Shown: positions 1-8,272 of the stretch, in pieces
Layout: every line of letters begins with the position of its first letter
Numbering within the stretch: the stretch's first letter is position 1
Virus record (IMG/VR): IMGVR_UViG_3300027972_000036
Coordinates: 1 to 35,211 of that record
Strand: one strand, 5' to 3'
DNA from: a virus
DNA: 35,211 nucleotides
Position numbers and translations under genes: made by a program
Notes under the pieces: generated by a model
The model's input: only the letters and a program-made list of their open reading frames with translations
Database searches by the model: none
Told to the model about the DNA's origin: nothing

Positions 1-1695
1 GACCTATCAAATAATCTCCAAACATTGGAGTTATCTGCTGCAATAGATGAAGGTGATAATAGATTAACCGAATATATAAACACACTATCAGATTCATTAT
101 CCGCAAGTGCTAAAGAGGATGACAATAGGTTATATGAATATATAGACCAAAACTTAAATACATTATCCAATAATCTATCGGGAGCAATAGATGAAGGTGA
201 TAATAGGTTATATGAGTATATAGATTATGCTTTATCAACCTTATCTACCAGTATTTCAGGAGCAATAGATGAAGGTGATAATAGATTAACCGAATATATA
301 GACCAAAACTTAAATACCTTATCTACCAACCTTTCAGGGGCAATAAATGAAGGTGATAATAGATTAACCGAATATATAAACACATTATCAGATTCGTTAT
401 CTGCTGCAAGCATTGAAGGTGATAATGCTGTTAGAAATTATATAGATAGTAAGACCATCAGTCTTTCAGGAGCAATAGATGAAGGTGATAATAGGATTTA
501 TGAATATATAGACCAAAATTTAAATACTTTATCTAATAGTCTATCTGCTGCAATAGATGAAGGTGATAATAGATTAACCGAATATATAGATAATAATATA
601 TCAACCACATCAACAAGTTTATCTGCATCTTCAAAAGAGGAAGATAACAGACTATATGAATATATAAATCTTGGTTTAAATACATTATCTACCAGTATTT
701 CAGGAGCAATAGATGAAGGTGATAATAGGTTAACCGAATATATTGATAGTAAGACTGCCAACTTATCTGCATCTTCAAAAGAGGAAGATAATCGTCTATA
801 TGAATATATAGATTATACTCTATCAACAATTAACCTTTCAGGAGCAATAGATGAAGGTGATAATAGGTTATATGAGTATATTGACCAAAATTTAAATACA
901 TTATCTATAAACTTATCTGCATCTTCAAAAGAGGAAGATAACAGACTATATGAATATATTGACCAAAGTTTAAATACATTATCTACCAACCTATCTGCTG
1001 CAATAGATGAAGGTGATAATAGATTAACCGAATATATTGATAGTAAGACTGTCAACCTTTCAGGAGCAATAGATGAAGGTGATAATAGGTTATATGAGCA
1101 TTTATTAACATCATCAAGTATATTATCTGCATCTTCAAAAGAGGAAGATAACAGACTATATGAATATATAGACCAAAGTTTAAATACATTATCTACCAAC
1201 CTATCTGCTGCAATAGATGAAGGTGATAATAGATTAACCGAATATATTGATAGTAACATATCAACCTTATCTACCAACTTATCTGCAAGTTCTAAAGAGG
1301 ATGTTAATAGATTAACCGAATATATAAACACACTATCAGATTCATTATCTGCCGCAAGTGTTGAAAGTGATAATGCTGTTAGAAATTATATAGATAGCAA
1401 GACCATCAATCTATCTGCTTCTATAGATGAAGGTGATAATAGGTTATATGAGTATATTGACCTATCAAATAATCTCCAAACATTGGAGTTATCTGCTTCT
1501 ATAGATGAAGGTGATAATAGGTTAACCGAATATATTGACCAAAGTTTAAATACATTATCTACCAACCTATCTGCTGCAATAGATGAAGGTGATAATAGAT
1601 TAACCGAATATATTGATAATGAGAATAACCTTCAAACATTAGAGTTATCTGCAAGTGCTAAAGAGGATGTTAATAGATTAACCGAATATATTGTA
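1..1695 (+). repeat. Tandem in-frame repeats encoding the fibre shaft
   Basis: About 23 imperfect units of 66 or 78 bp. Units carry DEGDNR, KEEDNR or KEDVNR cores and alternate L-T-E-Y and L-Y-E-Y. The long units have four extra residues (for example in QNLNTLSTN). Blocks of several tens of bases recur almost identically, for instance around 990-1040, 1200-1250 and 1570-1620, which is enough homology for recombination to change shaft length. Confidence 0.9.
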
Positions 1696-2676
1696 GATAC
1701 CTATACACATAAAAATCTAATCATAAATGGAAATTTTCAAGTTTGGGCAAGAGGAGCAACATTTACATCACCAGCATCAAATGCTTATACTTCTGATAGA
1801 TGGAGATATGTTGCAAGTAGTGACGCCGCATGTACTATTACATCCAATTCAGATGTTCCTGCAAATCAAGGAGCACCTACAACATCACTTAATGTTCAAA
1901 TTACAACAGCAGATTCAAGTATTGGTGCTACTCAATATTTTATGATTGGTTACAATATTGAAGGTTATGATTTCAAATATATTCAAGGTAAAACTGGTGT
2001 ATTATCATTTTGGGTTAAAGCATATAAAACAGGAACATACTGTATATCAATGAGAAATAGTACTAATGATGCATCTTACGCAACAGATTTTACTATAGAC
2101 TCATCTGCTACTTGGGAGAAAAAAGAAATATTAATAGTATTTGATGGTGGTGGTATTGGAACTTGGAATTACACAAATGGTAGTGGATTAGAAATCTTTT
2201 TTGTTCTTGCTTGTGGTTCTGATAGACATGTTTCAAGTGTGGATACCTGGGAAAATGCAAATAAATTAGCAACATCTAATATTGATAATAATATCAATAG
2301 TACATCTAACTATTTCAGATTGGCACAAGTTCAATTGGAACCAGGAACGATTGCAACACCATTTGAGTTTAGACCTACGGTAGTAGAAACTGCAATGTGT
2401 CAACGATATTATATGAATAGTTATGCAACTGGTCAAGGTTATGGTTATAGATATGGTTTAGCAGGTGTTGTTTGTGGAATTGATGGTGATACATTTCATA
2501 CAAGAATGCGAGATAATCCTGATGCTGCTATTGTAACAGCACCAACATATAATAACTGTGCGGACTATGATTTAGTTTCTAATACTATTGGTTGGATACA
2601 TAGAGTAACAGTAACAGCAAATGGTTCTTTTAGAGCATATGCGGGTTTATATTCTTTTGATGCGGAGATAATGTAA
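1..2676 (+). CDS. Long tail fibre protein, 5'-truncated by window edge
   Basis: The reading frame is open from base 1, and the first codons (DLSNNLQTLELSA) repeat a segment seen again near 1460-1500, so the gene begins upstream and the TTG at 25 is not its start. Of 891 visible residues, about 570 form 23 tandem units of 22 or 26 residues with the core I-D-E-G-D-N-R-L-x-E-Y-I-D. These should form a long trimeric coiled-coil-like shaft. From about residue 571 (NLIINGNFQVW) a non-repeated, beta-rich C-terminal domain of ~320 residues follows. The N-L-x-I-N-G-N-F-x-V-W opening is common in phage tail-fibre/receptor-binding proteins, including the later Q-x-E-x-G-x-x-A-T-P-F-E-x-R-P stretch. The role is probably host receptor binding at the virion periphery. 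The next gene overlaps the stop codon by one base, as for a fibre/assembly-protein pair. Confidence 0.85.
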   Translation, partial: DLSNNLQTLELSAAIDEGDNRLTEYINTLSDSLSASAKEDDNRLYEYIDQNLNTLSNNLSGAIDEGDNRLYEYIDYALSTLSTSISGAIDEGDNRLTEYIDQNLNTLSTNLSGAINEGDNRLTEYINTLSDSLSAASIEGDNAVRNYIDSKTISLSGAIDEGDNRIYEYIDQNLNTLSNSLSAAIDEGDNRLTEYIDNNISTTSTSLSASSKEEDNRLYEYINLGLNTLSTSISGAIDEGDNRLTEYIDSKTANLSASSKEEDNRLYEYIDYTLSTINLSGAIDEGDNRLYEYIDQNLNTLSINLSASSKEEDNRLYEYIDQSLNTLSTNLSAAIDEGDNRLTEYIDSKTVNLSGAIDEGDNRLYEHLLTSSSILSASSKEEDNRLYEYIDQSLNTLSTNLSAAIDEGDNRLTEYIDSNISTLSTNLSASSKEDVNRLTEYINTLSDSLSAASVESDNAVRNYIDSKTINLSASIDEGDNRLYEYIDLSNNLQTLELSASIDEGDNRLTEYIDQSLNTLSTNLSAAIDEGDNRLTEYIDNENNLQTLELSASAKEDVNRLTEYIVDTYTHKNLIINGNFQVWARGATFTSPASNAYTSDRWRYVASSDAACTITSNSDVPANQGAPTTSLNVQITTADSSIGATQYFMIGYNIEGYDFKYIQGKTGVLSFWVKAYKTGTYCISMRNSTNDASYATDFTIDSSATWEKKEILIVFDGGGIGTWNYTNGSGLEIFFVLACGSDRHVSSVDTWENANKLATSNIDNNINSTSNYFRLAQVQLEPGTIATPFEFRPTVVETAMCQRYYMNSYATGQGYGYRYGLAGVVCGIDGDTFHTRMRDNPDAAIVTAPTYNNCADYDLVSNTIGWIHRVTVTANGSFRAYAGLYSFDAEIM

Positions 2677-2963
2677 TGGCAAAATATAAAATAAAAGAAT
2701 TTAATATATTAGATACAGAAACAGGTAAATATATTCCGCTAAGTGAAGGTAATAGAAGTTATAAAGAATATCTAAAATGGTTAGCAGAAGGTAATACACC
2801 TGATCCATTTGAAACACAACAAGAAATAGATGAAAGACTTGCAAGAGAAGCTGACCAAATAATAGAAAACAAAATACAAGATAAAATAAGAGAACTTGCC
2901 ATTAACGATTTAAAAGATAAAGGTGAATTACCACCAGATTATGTTGATAAGTATAAAAAATAA
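2676..2963 (+). CDS. Small tail-fibre assembly-like protein
   Basis: 95 residues; the start ATG overlaps the fibre stop codon (TAATG), so the two are translationally coupled. The central segment Y-K-E-Y-L-K-W-L-A-E-G-N-T-P-D-P resembles the short conserved stretch of tail-fibre assembly chaperones (Tfa type) and of small proteins often encoded just after phage fibres. The C-terminal half (residues 45-95) is charged and helical. Such chaperones help fold and trimerise the fibre tip. Assignment rests on position plus this short motif; it could instead be a small fibre-bound structural protein. Confidence 0.5.
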   Translation: MAKYKIKEFNILDTETGKYIPLSEGNRSYKEYLKWLAEGNTPDPFETQQEIDERLAREADQIIENKIQDKIRELAINDLKDKGELPPDYVDKYKK

Positions 2964-2973
2964 AAATCCGTAG

Positions 2974-2987
2974 AATAAATATAAATA
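2974..2987 (+). promoter_or_regulatory. Candidate late promoter upstream of portal gene
   Basis: The sequence AATAAATATAAATA contains an exact TATAAATA (2980-2987), the -10-like element of T4 late promoters. It lies about 28 bases before the portal start. The core AATAAATATA recurs upstream of the scaffold, gp13 and sheath genes. Background AT-richness makes single occurrences weak evidence; the recurrence in front of structural genes is what supports it. Confidence 0.45.
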
Positions 2988-3014
2988 TGTTTATAACTTA
3001 AAAAGGAAAATAAT

Positions 3015-4592
3015 ATGGGCTGGTTTTTTAATAAAAACAATGACGAAGTAAGAGGTATTGTACAAGAAGAATTAAAGGCTTTCCAAAGCAAGGCCGAAAT
3101 ACCCACCGAAGTAGATTTAAAATCTGCTACTGGTGAAGGTTGGGAAAATCTACATGAATTTCCTGGTATAGGTCATTTAGCTATAGGTTCATTTAATTTA
3201 TTCTATAACAAATATGTTAATCCATCATGGGCAAATGAAAGACAGAAAATTTTTGGTTATAGAGAAATGGCATTAATGACAGAAGTTGCTGATGTTATAG
3301 AAGATGCCACAAATGAAGCAACACAAGAAGATATAAATGGTGATTTATTAACATTGGAAATAAGAGATGCGGTTTTAAGTAAGAACGAAAATATAGTTAA
3401 TAATATAAACAAAGAATTTAAATATCTATTTGAAAATACAATTGATGATTTTTCAGACTTTTTGTGGGATGCTTTTAGAACCTATATGATTGATGGTAGA
3501 TTTTATTATGAAAGAATAATTGACACAAGAACACCTAAAAATGGTATAATAGGTTTAAAGAAACTTCCTTCTGAAACAATGGATTATTTTTATGAACCAA
3601 AATCGGGACACATATATAATTATGTTCAGTATTTAACCGAAACACCAACAACATTAAACAACATAGAAGAAGCAAAGGCAAAAGATGGAAGAGAATTAAT
3701 ATTATTTAATCCTGAACAAATAGGTTTTATTAACAGTGGTATATATGGCATATCAAGACATGATATTTTAGGTTATCTTGAAAAGGCAAGAGTTCCATAT
3801 AATCAATTAAAACTTTTGGAAACATCTGTTATTATATACAGACTTATTAGAGCACCTGAAAGATTGGTATTTAGAATTGATACAGGAAACATGCCAAAAG
3901 ATAAAGCATTAAAATATGTTGAAAAGGTAAAACAAAAACTTTCTAAAAAACAAACATACAATCCAACTACAGGACAACTTACAAACGAACCTGAAATATT
4001 TAGTATGCTTGAAAATTATTATCTACCACAATCAGCAGATGGTCGTGGATCACAAATTGAATCTGTTGGTGGTAATGCAGCCGGTTTTGCTGAGTTGGAT
4101 GACATTTATTACTTTGCAAGAAAAATGTATAGAGCATTAAAATACCCAGCATCAAGAGTAACAGCATCACAAGAAAAAAGAGAAGGTGACGTTCTTTTTG
4201 GTGGAAGTAATACAGGTGAAATATCCCGTGATGAAATAAAATGGAGTAAATACTTAGAAAAACAACAAGATAAATTTTGTAAAGAATTTGAAAAAGTATT
4301 CTTACTACATTTGGATTTCAAAGGTCTAAAAAAACAATATGACTTAGATCATAAAAAAATAAAAATTCATATGACCGCTCCATCTAATTACAAAGAACAA
4401 ATGGAACAAAACTTTTTAGAAACTCGTTTTAATAACTATTCAAGTATTGCAGATAGAGAAGAAATGAGTAAATATTATTTGATGAAAAGGTATCTTAAAT
4501 GGTCTGATGAAGAAATAGATTTAAATCTTGAAGGTAAAATAAAGGATAAACAATTGGGTCTTGTTCCTAAAGAACCAGAGGAAACATATTAA
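3015..4592 (+). CDS. 20: Portal vertex protein, gp20-like
   Basis: 525 residues, close to T4 gp20 (524 residues). It would form the dodecameric ring through which DNA enters the head and on which prohead assembly starts. Recognised features are the E-V-A-D-V-I-E-D-A-T-N-E-A segment near residue 95, the L-L-E-T-S-V-I-I-Y-R-L-I-R-A-P-E-R-L-V-F-R-I-D segment near residue 275 (the portal-family core), and A-S-R-V-T near 380. Start chosen at ATG 3015, preceded by AAAAGGAAAA. It is followed by a small core-like ORF, protease, scaffold and capsid in the T4 order 20-(67/68)-21-22-23. Confidence 0.93.
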   Translation: MGWFFNKNNDEVRGIVQEELKAFQSKAEIPTEVDLKSATGEGWENLHEFPGIGHLAIGSFNLFYNKYVNPSWANERQKIFGYREMALMTEVADVIEDATNEATQEDINGDLLTLEIRDAVLSKNENIVNNINKEFKYLFENTIDDFSDFLWDAFRTYMIDGRFYYERIIDTRTPKNGIIGLKKLPSETMDYFYEPKSGHIYNYVQYLTETPTTLNNIEEAKAKDGRELILFNPEQIGFINSGIYGISRHDILGYLEKARVPYNQLKLLETSVIIYRLIRAPERLVFRIDTGNMPKDKALKYVEKVKQKLSKKQTYNPTTGQLTNEPEIFSMLENYYLPQSADGRGSQIESVGGNAAGFAELDDIYYFARKMYRALKYPASRVTASQEKREGDVLFGGSNTGEISRDEIKWSKYLEKQQDKFCKEFEKVFLLHLDFKGLKKQYDLDHKKIKIHMTAPSNYKEQMEQNFLETRFNNYSSIADREEMSKYYLMKRYLKWSDEEIDLNLEGKIKDKQLGLVPKEPEETY

Positions 4593-4658
4593 TACCAATA
4601 ATATCCGAAAGATGTATTAAATAAAAGAGTAATAAATAAATAATATAAGGAGTTAGTT

Positions 4659-4826
4659 ATGAATATTGAGTCAATTAAAAAAGCTTTAGATCACTTTGAA
4701 AATGATGAATTTGTAAATGCAAAGGAAATTCTACAAAAAGAAATTCATACACATAAAAATGAATGGCTGAAAAATAAATTGGGTTTAAAAAATGATATTG
4801 ATATTGAACCTAAATCGGGAGAGTAA
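4659..4826 (+). CDS. Small prohead-core-like protein (55 aa)
   Basis: A 55-codon ORF from ATG 4659 to TAA 4826, preceded by a good ribosome site (ATAAGGAG at 4645-4652). It ends 3 bases before the protease start. The protein begins MNIESIKKALDHFENDEFVN and is charged and almost wholly helical. In T4 the position between genes 20 and 21 is held by the small prohead core proteins gp67 and gp68, so a scaffold-core role is inferred. No sequence identity to gp67 is claimed. The good ribosome site and tight packing between neighbours argue that it is a real gene. Confidence 0.7.
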   Translation: MNIESIKKALDHFENDEFVNAKEILQKEIHTHKNEWLKNKLGLKNDIDIEPKSGE

Positions 4827-4829
4827 TAC

Positions 4830-5606
4830 ATGAAACTTATTACTGAAACATCTTATGAACTTCAATTAGTAGAAAGCAAATCAGATAAAAACATGCATAT
4901 TGTTGGTATCTTTTCATCTGCTGAAATTGAAAATAACAATAAGAGAAAATACAAAAGAGATATACTTGAAAGAGAAATTAAAAAGATTAATGAAAAAGTA
5001 GATAAAGGTTCTCTATGGGGTGAACTTGGACATCCACCAAATCCAGAAATTAATATGGACAAAATCGCTATATTAACCAAGATGGTTGAGTGGAAAGGTG
5101 ACCATGTTTATGGTAAAGCAAAAGTACTTGACACACCTATGGGACAAATAGCAAAAACATTAGTAAAAGAAGGTAGTTTAGGTATATCATCACGAGGTCT
5201 CGGAACAGTATCAGAAAATGGATATGTTAATGAAGACTTTAATTTGATAACATGGGACCTTGTAACAGACCCATCAAATAATCCTTCTTGGATTAATGGA
5301 ATATATGAAGGTAAGGAGTTTAATATGAAAAATGAGGAATCAGCATATCAAAAATTCTTCCAAGAAAAATTAAAGAAATATAATGTATCATCTCCAAGTG
5401 AGTTATCACCTGAAGAAAAAAAGAAATTTTTTGATGAAGTTGAAAAAGAATGGAAGGGTGATACCAAAAATGAGAATGTTATGGATAATGTAGTTGAATA
5501 TCTACAAGCATTCATTTTCAAAGGTAAAACAAAAGAACAAATTAAAAGAATTGTTGAATCAAATAAAGAAGGTATAATTGAATTTTACTTGAACAGAGGT
5601 TTATAA
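4830..5606 (+). CDS. 21: Prohead core serine protease, gp21-like (family S77)
   Basis: 258 residues. It would mature the prohead by cutting scaffold, capsid and internal proteins after (I/L)-x-E. Visible motifs are N-K-R-K-Y near residue 37, the catalytic-His loop G-E-L-G-H-P with His68, and the nucleophile loop G-S-L-G-I-S-S-R-G with Ser120/Ser121, matching T4 gp21 (GELNHPP and GVSSRGLG). A downstream D-L-V-T-D-P-S matches the third conserved block. The C-terminal ~70 residues are a charged helical tail, expected to be removed by self-processing. The N-terminus M-K-L-I-T-E also ends in an I-x-E site. It lies between portal and scaffold genes, as in T4. Confidence 0.92.
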   Translation: MKLITETSYELQLVESKSDKNMHIVGIFSSAEIENNNKRKYKRDILEREIKKINEKVDKGSLWGELGHPPNPEINMDKIAILTKMVEWKGDHVYGKAKVLDTPMGQIAKTLVKEGSLGISSRGLGTVSENGYVNEDFNLITWDLVTDPSNNPSWINGIYEGKEFNMKNEESAYQKFFQEKLKKYNVSSPSELSPEEKKKFFDEVEKEWKGDTKNENVMDNVVEYLQAFIFKGKTKEQIKRIVESNKEGIIEFYLNRGL

Positions 5607-5815
5607 TGAAATTACTAAGTAAAATAGATAGATTTATATCCGAATCAAGTGAGATGGCTTTCAATACTTGGTGGACTAAACAAACACAAGTATATCTGAA
5701 AGGAAACGAAGTATTGTGGACTCAAAGTTGGGATTATCCTATCGGCTCTATTGTAACAGAAGAAGATATTGACGATATGAATAAAAAAGGGTACACCGTA
5801 ATTCATTGGAAATAA
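5606..5815 (+). CDS. Hypothetical protein, possible packaged head protein
   Basis: 69 residues, start overlapping the protease stop (TAATG). No family recognised. The first 13 residues, MKLLSKIDRFISE, resemble the T4 capsid-targeting leader (MKTYQEFIAE) and end in I-S-E, a gp21-type cleavage site, so it may be an internal head protein carried with the scaffold. The rest is aromatic-rich (several Trp) and looks like a small folded beta domain. The position between protease and scaffold fits a head role. Confidence 0.6.
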   Translation: MKLLSKIDRFISESSEMAFNTWWTKQTQVYLKGNEVLWTQSWDYPIGSIVTEEDIDDMNKKGYTVIHWK

Positions 5816-5842
5816 ATGGAAATCAAGATATTTGGTTTCTAT
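5816..5842 (+). other. Weak hairpin before the scaffold gene
   Basis: ATGGAAATC (5816-5824) can pair with GGTTTCTAT (5834-5842) over 9 bp including two G-U pairs, followed by TATTTTAATAAA. It could be a weak terminator or processing site closing the 20-21 transcript before the candidate late promoter at 5851. Confidence 0.25.
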
Positions 5843-5850
5843 TATTTTAA

Positions 5851-5863
5851 TAAATAAATATAA
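5851..5863 (+). promoter_or_regulatory. Candidate late promoter upstream of scaffold gene
   Basis: TAAATAAATATAA, identical over 13 bases to the element upstream of the gp13-like gene (16242-16254) and over 12 to that before the sheath gene (27062-27073). It lies 33 bases before the scaffold start. Inferred to be a T4-type late promoter -10 element. Confidence 0.45.
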
Positions 5864-5895
5864 TTATAGTAATACATTTAGGAGGAAGATATTAT

Positions 5896-6897
5896 ATGGA
5901 TAAACTTTTACAATTGCTTGGTGCAGATAAGCTTAATGAATCTACTCAAGCAGAAATCAAAACAAAGCTACAAGATGTAATCGACATCAAGGCTAAAGAA
6001 ATTTCTGAAAGCAAACTTGATGAAGAAAAGGAAGCTTTAGTTGAGAAGTATGAACAAAAATTTGAAGAATATAAGAAAGATGTAACAACCAAATTCTCAA
6101 ATTTTGTTGATAACATTCTTGAAGAAGAACTTGCAATTCCTGAAAAAATTTTGGAGTTCGCAAAAAAGGGTGAACTTTATGATGACCTTATTGAACAATT
6201 TAAAGTTCGTCTTGGTGTAGATCAAGGACTTTTGGATGAAGAAGTTAAAAGTCTTTTGAAAGAAGCAAAGGAAGAAATTCTTAAACTTCGCAAAGAAATG
6301 AACTCAATAACAGAAAAGAATTTGGAAGTTGTTTCTGATGCACAAAAAATGGCAGCACAACTTTATTTGTATGAGAAATGTGAAGGCTTGACCGAGAAAC
6401 AAAAGGGTCATGTTATGGCAGTTCTCGAAGGTGTTCAAGACAAAGCAGAAATTGATCGTAAATTTTCAATTATAGTTGAACAATATGAGGAAAAAGACGA
6501 TGAAAAAGACACCAAAAAAGACAAAAAAGACAAAAAAGCCGAAGACGGAAAAGAAGTAGATGAAGAAGATGATGAGGACGAGGACGAGGATGATGAGGAC
6601 GAGGACGACGAAAAGAAAGAAGTAGATGAAGAAGATGAAAAAGAAGATGATGAGGACAAAGAAGAAGTAGATGAAGAAGATGATGAAGAAGATGAAAAGA
6701 AAGATAAGAAAGAAGTAGACGAAGAAGACGACGAAGACGAAGAAGACAAAAAGAAAGAAGACAAAAAAGAAAAAATGTCTGAAGGTCATTCCGAAATCAA
6801 AAAACGTAAAAAGAAAAAAATGATTAAAGAAGATACCAGTCCTTTCGCATCATTCAAAAAACAATACTTAAATATTTTAAGAACAAATAAAATCTAA
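5896..6897 (+). CDS. 22: Prohead scaffold protein, gp22-like
   Basis: 333 residues. It would form the internal core around which the capsid assembles and then be degraded by the gp21-like protease. Residues 1-200 are charged, predicted alpha-helical/coiled-coil (M-D-K-L-L-Q-L-L-G opening). Residues ~200-295 are an extreme acidic tract of E-V-D-E-E-D-D type repeats, separated by short lysine runs. A basic, conserved-looking tail follows (S-E-I-K-K-R-K-K-K-K-M then S-P-F-A-S-F). Position between protease and major capsid genes identifies it; T4 gp22 is also acidic and helical (269 residues). Ribosome site TTTAGGAGG is strong, as expected for an abundant protein. Confidence 0.85.
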   Translation: MDKLLQLLGADKLNESTQAEIKTKLQDVIDIKAKEISESKLDEEKEALVEKYEQKFEEYKKDVTTKFSNFVDNILEEELAIPEKILEFAKKGELYDDLIEQFKVRLGVDQGLLDEEVKSLLKEAKEEILKLRKEMNSITEKNLEVVSDAQKMAAQLYLYEKCEGLTEKQKGHVMAVLEGVQDKAEIDRKFSIIVEQYEEKDDEKDTKKDKKDKKAEDGKEVDEEDDEDEDEDDEDEDDEKKEVDEEDEKEDDEDKEEVDEEDDEEDEKKDKKEVDEEDDEDEEDKKKEDKKEKMSEGHSEIKKRKKKKMIKEDTSPFASFKKQYLNILRTNKI

Positions 6898-6947
6898 AAC
6901 TTGTTTATAATAAAAAGGTGAAAATATTAATAGGAGAATATATATAA

Positions 6948-8150
6948 ATGGAAATTAAAGACTTGTTAGTTAAGTGGAAAGAAGTTCTTAATGAAGGTAA
7001 TGAAATTAAGAACTATAATGTTCGTAGAGCAACAGCAATCATGCTTGAAAATGAGCATAACTTTCTGATGGAAGCAACAGCATTCGGTAATGACTCTCTT
7101 GGTACACAAGCTGGTTACGCTGGATCAGGTATGTTCCACAAAATCGCAGTACCTATGGTTCGTAGAACCTTCCCTGAATTAGTAGCACACGACCTCGTTG
7201 GTGTTCAACCAATGACAGGTCCAGTTGGTTTGGCATTCGCAATTCGCTTTAGAGCCGGTCAAGATTACGACTCAACAGCAAATGTTGAACTTGGATATAA
7301 TACAATTGATTCAACTTATTCTGGATCAGTTATTACATCCGCTGGTGAAACTTTGGGTTCCGATGCAGGCACAAATAACCGTGGTCTTGGTATCGGTACA
7401 AACGCAGAAATTAAAGAAGTAAACATGACAGTTGAAAAAGCACAAATCGAAGCAAAAACAAGAAAGTTGAGAAGTAGATGGTCTCTTGAAGTTGCACAAG
7501 ATTTGAAGGCTATGCACGGATTGAATCTTGAAGAAGAAATGATGGACATTCTGGCTTATGAAATCACAGCAGAAATTGACCGTGAATTGATTCAAAAGAT
7601 TGACTCAGTTTGTGTTGCCGGTGGTGCACTTTTTGACAGAACTTGGAACTACCAAGCAGCTTCAGGTACAGGCGTTCCAGGTGGTAGATGGGAACTTGAA
7701 AGATATAGAGAACTTTATCACTATATCCTAAGACGTTCACAAGATATTGCAATTAATACTCGTAGAGGTTCTGGTAACTGGATCGTTGGTAACCCATACG
7801 CCGTAGCAATTTTTGAAGCAATGGCCGGTTTTACTATCGCACCAGTCGCTGGTAATGTTAATACATCACAAGTTGGTATCGCAAGAATCGGTTCTATTGA
7901 TGGAAGATTGAGTGTTTATCGTGACACCTTCCAATCATCAAATCAATTCCTTATTGGTTATAAAGGACCTTCAGAATATGATACAGGTGTTATTTACCTG
8001 CCTTATGTTCAATTGCTGGCATCCCGTGCAGTATTTGAAGATTCATTCCATCCAACAGTTGGCTTGATGTCAAGATATGGTATTCACGATCATCTATATG
8101 GATCAAAGAATTACTATCAAAAAGTTTCTTTGACAAATCTACCTGCCTAA
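6948..8150 (+). CDS. 23: Major capsid protein, gp23-like
   Basis: 400 residues, HK97-fold major head protein of the T4 gp23 family; shorter than T4 gp23 (521). Recognisable segments include G-M-F-H-K-I-A-V-P-M-V-R-R-T-F-P-E-L near residue 63, D-L-V-G-V-Q-P-M-T-G-P-V-G near 85, and the Y-T-G-like C-terminal fold ending in S-R-Y-G-I-H-D-H-L-Y-G near 375. A likely maturation site is N-F-L-M-E|A-T (Glu42/Ala43), which fits the (I/L)-x-E rule of the gp21 protease and implies removal of a 42-residue propeptide. Codon use is richer in C-ending codons than in the neighbours, typical of a highly expressed gene. Ribosome site TAGGAGA. Confidence 0.95.
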   Translation: MEIKDLLVKWKEVLNEGNEIKNYNVRRATAIMLENEHNFLMEATAFGNDSLGTQAGYAGSGMFHKIAVPMVRRTFPELVAHDLVGVQPMTGPVGLAFAIRFRAGQDYDSTANVELGYNTIDSTYSGSVITSAGETLGSDAGTNNRGLGIGTNAEIKEVNMTVEKAQIEAKTRKLRSRWSLEVAQDLKAMHGLNLEEEMMDILAYEITAEIDRELIQKIDSVCVAGGALFDRTWNYQAASGTGVPGGRWELERYRELYHYILRRSQDIAINTRRGSGNWIVGNPYAVAIFEAMAGFTIAPVAGNVNTSQVGIARIGSIDGRLSVYRDTFQSSNQFLIGYKGPSEYDTGVIYLPYVQLLASRAVFEDSFHPTVGLMSRYGIHDHLYGSKNYYQKVSLTNLPA

Positions 8151-8182
8151 TTTTTATCAAAGAATAAATGAATAACAAAGAG

Positions 8183-8208
8183 CCCATTTCCTCGGAAATG
8201 GGTTTTTT
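8183..8208 (+). terminator. Rho-independent terminator after capsid gene
   Basis: CCCATTTC (8183-8190) pairs perfectly with GAAATGGG (8195-8202) around a CTCG loop, then TTTTTT. It ends the head-gene transcript. Confidence 0.9.
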
Positions 8209-8213
8209 GTTTA

Positions 8214-8242
8214 TTTACATTTTTCATAATTTATGTTATAAT
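8214..8242 (+). promoter_or_regulatory. Strong sigma70-type promoter (HAD-terS unit)
   Basis: TTTACA (8214-8219), 17-base spacer, TATAAT (8237-8242) with an extended -10 TG (8234-8235). Near-perfect match to the bacterial housekeeping consensus, located immediately after the capsid terminator and 31 bases before the HAD gene. Confidence 0.85.
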
Positions 8243-8272
8243 GATTTTATAAAAATAAGAAGGGATATATAA

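Noticed and set aside
25-27. TTG at 25 as start of the fibre gene
   Set aside because: The frame is open to base 1 and the preceding residues belong to a repeat unit found later in the protein.
225-1331. Long minus-strand ORFs opposite the fibre repeats
   Set aside because: They repeat with the same period as the sense repeats, have no ribosome sites and arise from the repeated codon pattern; sense translation is plainly the real one.
1-1695. Regular repeats considered as a CRISPR array or non-coding satellite
   Set aside because: The unit is in frame, codes for a continuous fibre shaft, and lacks unique equal-length spacers.
6435-6789. Minus-strand Ser-rich and Phe-rich ORFs opposite the scaffold gene
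   Set aside because: They are the complement of the GAA/GAT/AAA-rich acidic tract and have no coding features of their own.
7316-7752. Minus-strand ORFs opposite the capsid gene
   Set aside because: Shadow frames of a highly expressed, well-recognised capsid gene without start signals.
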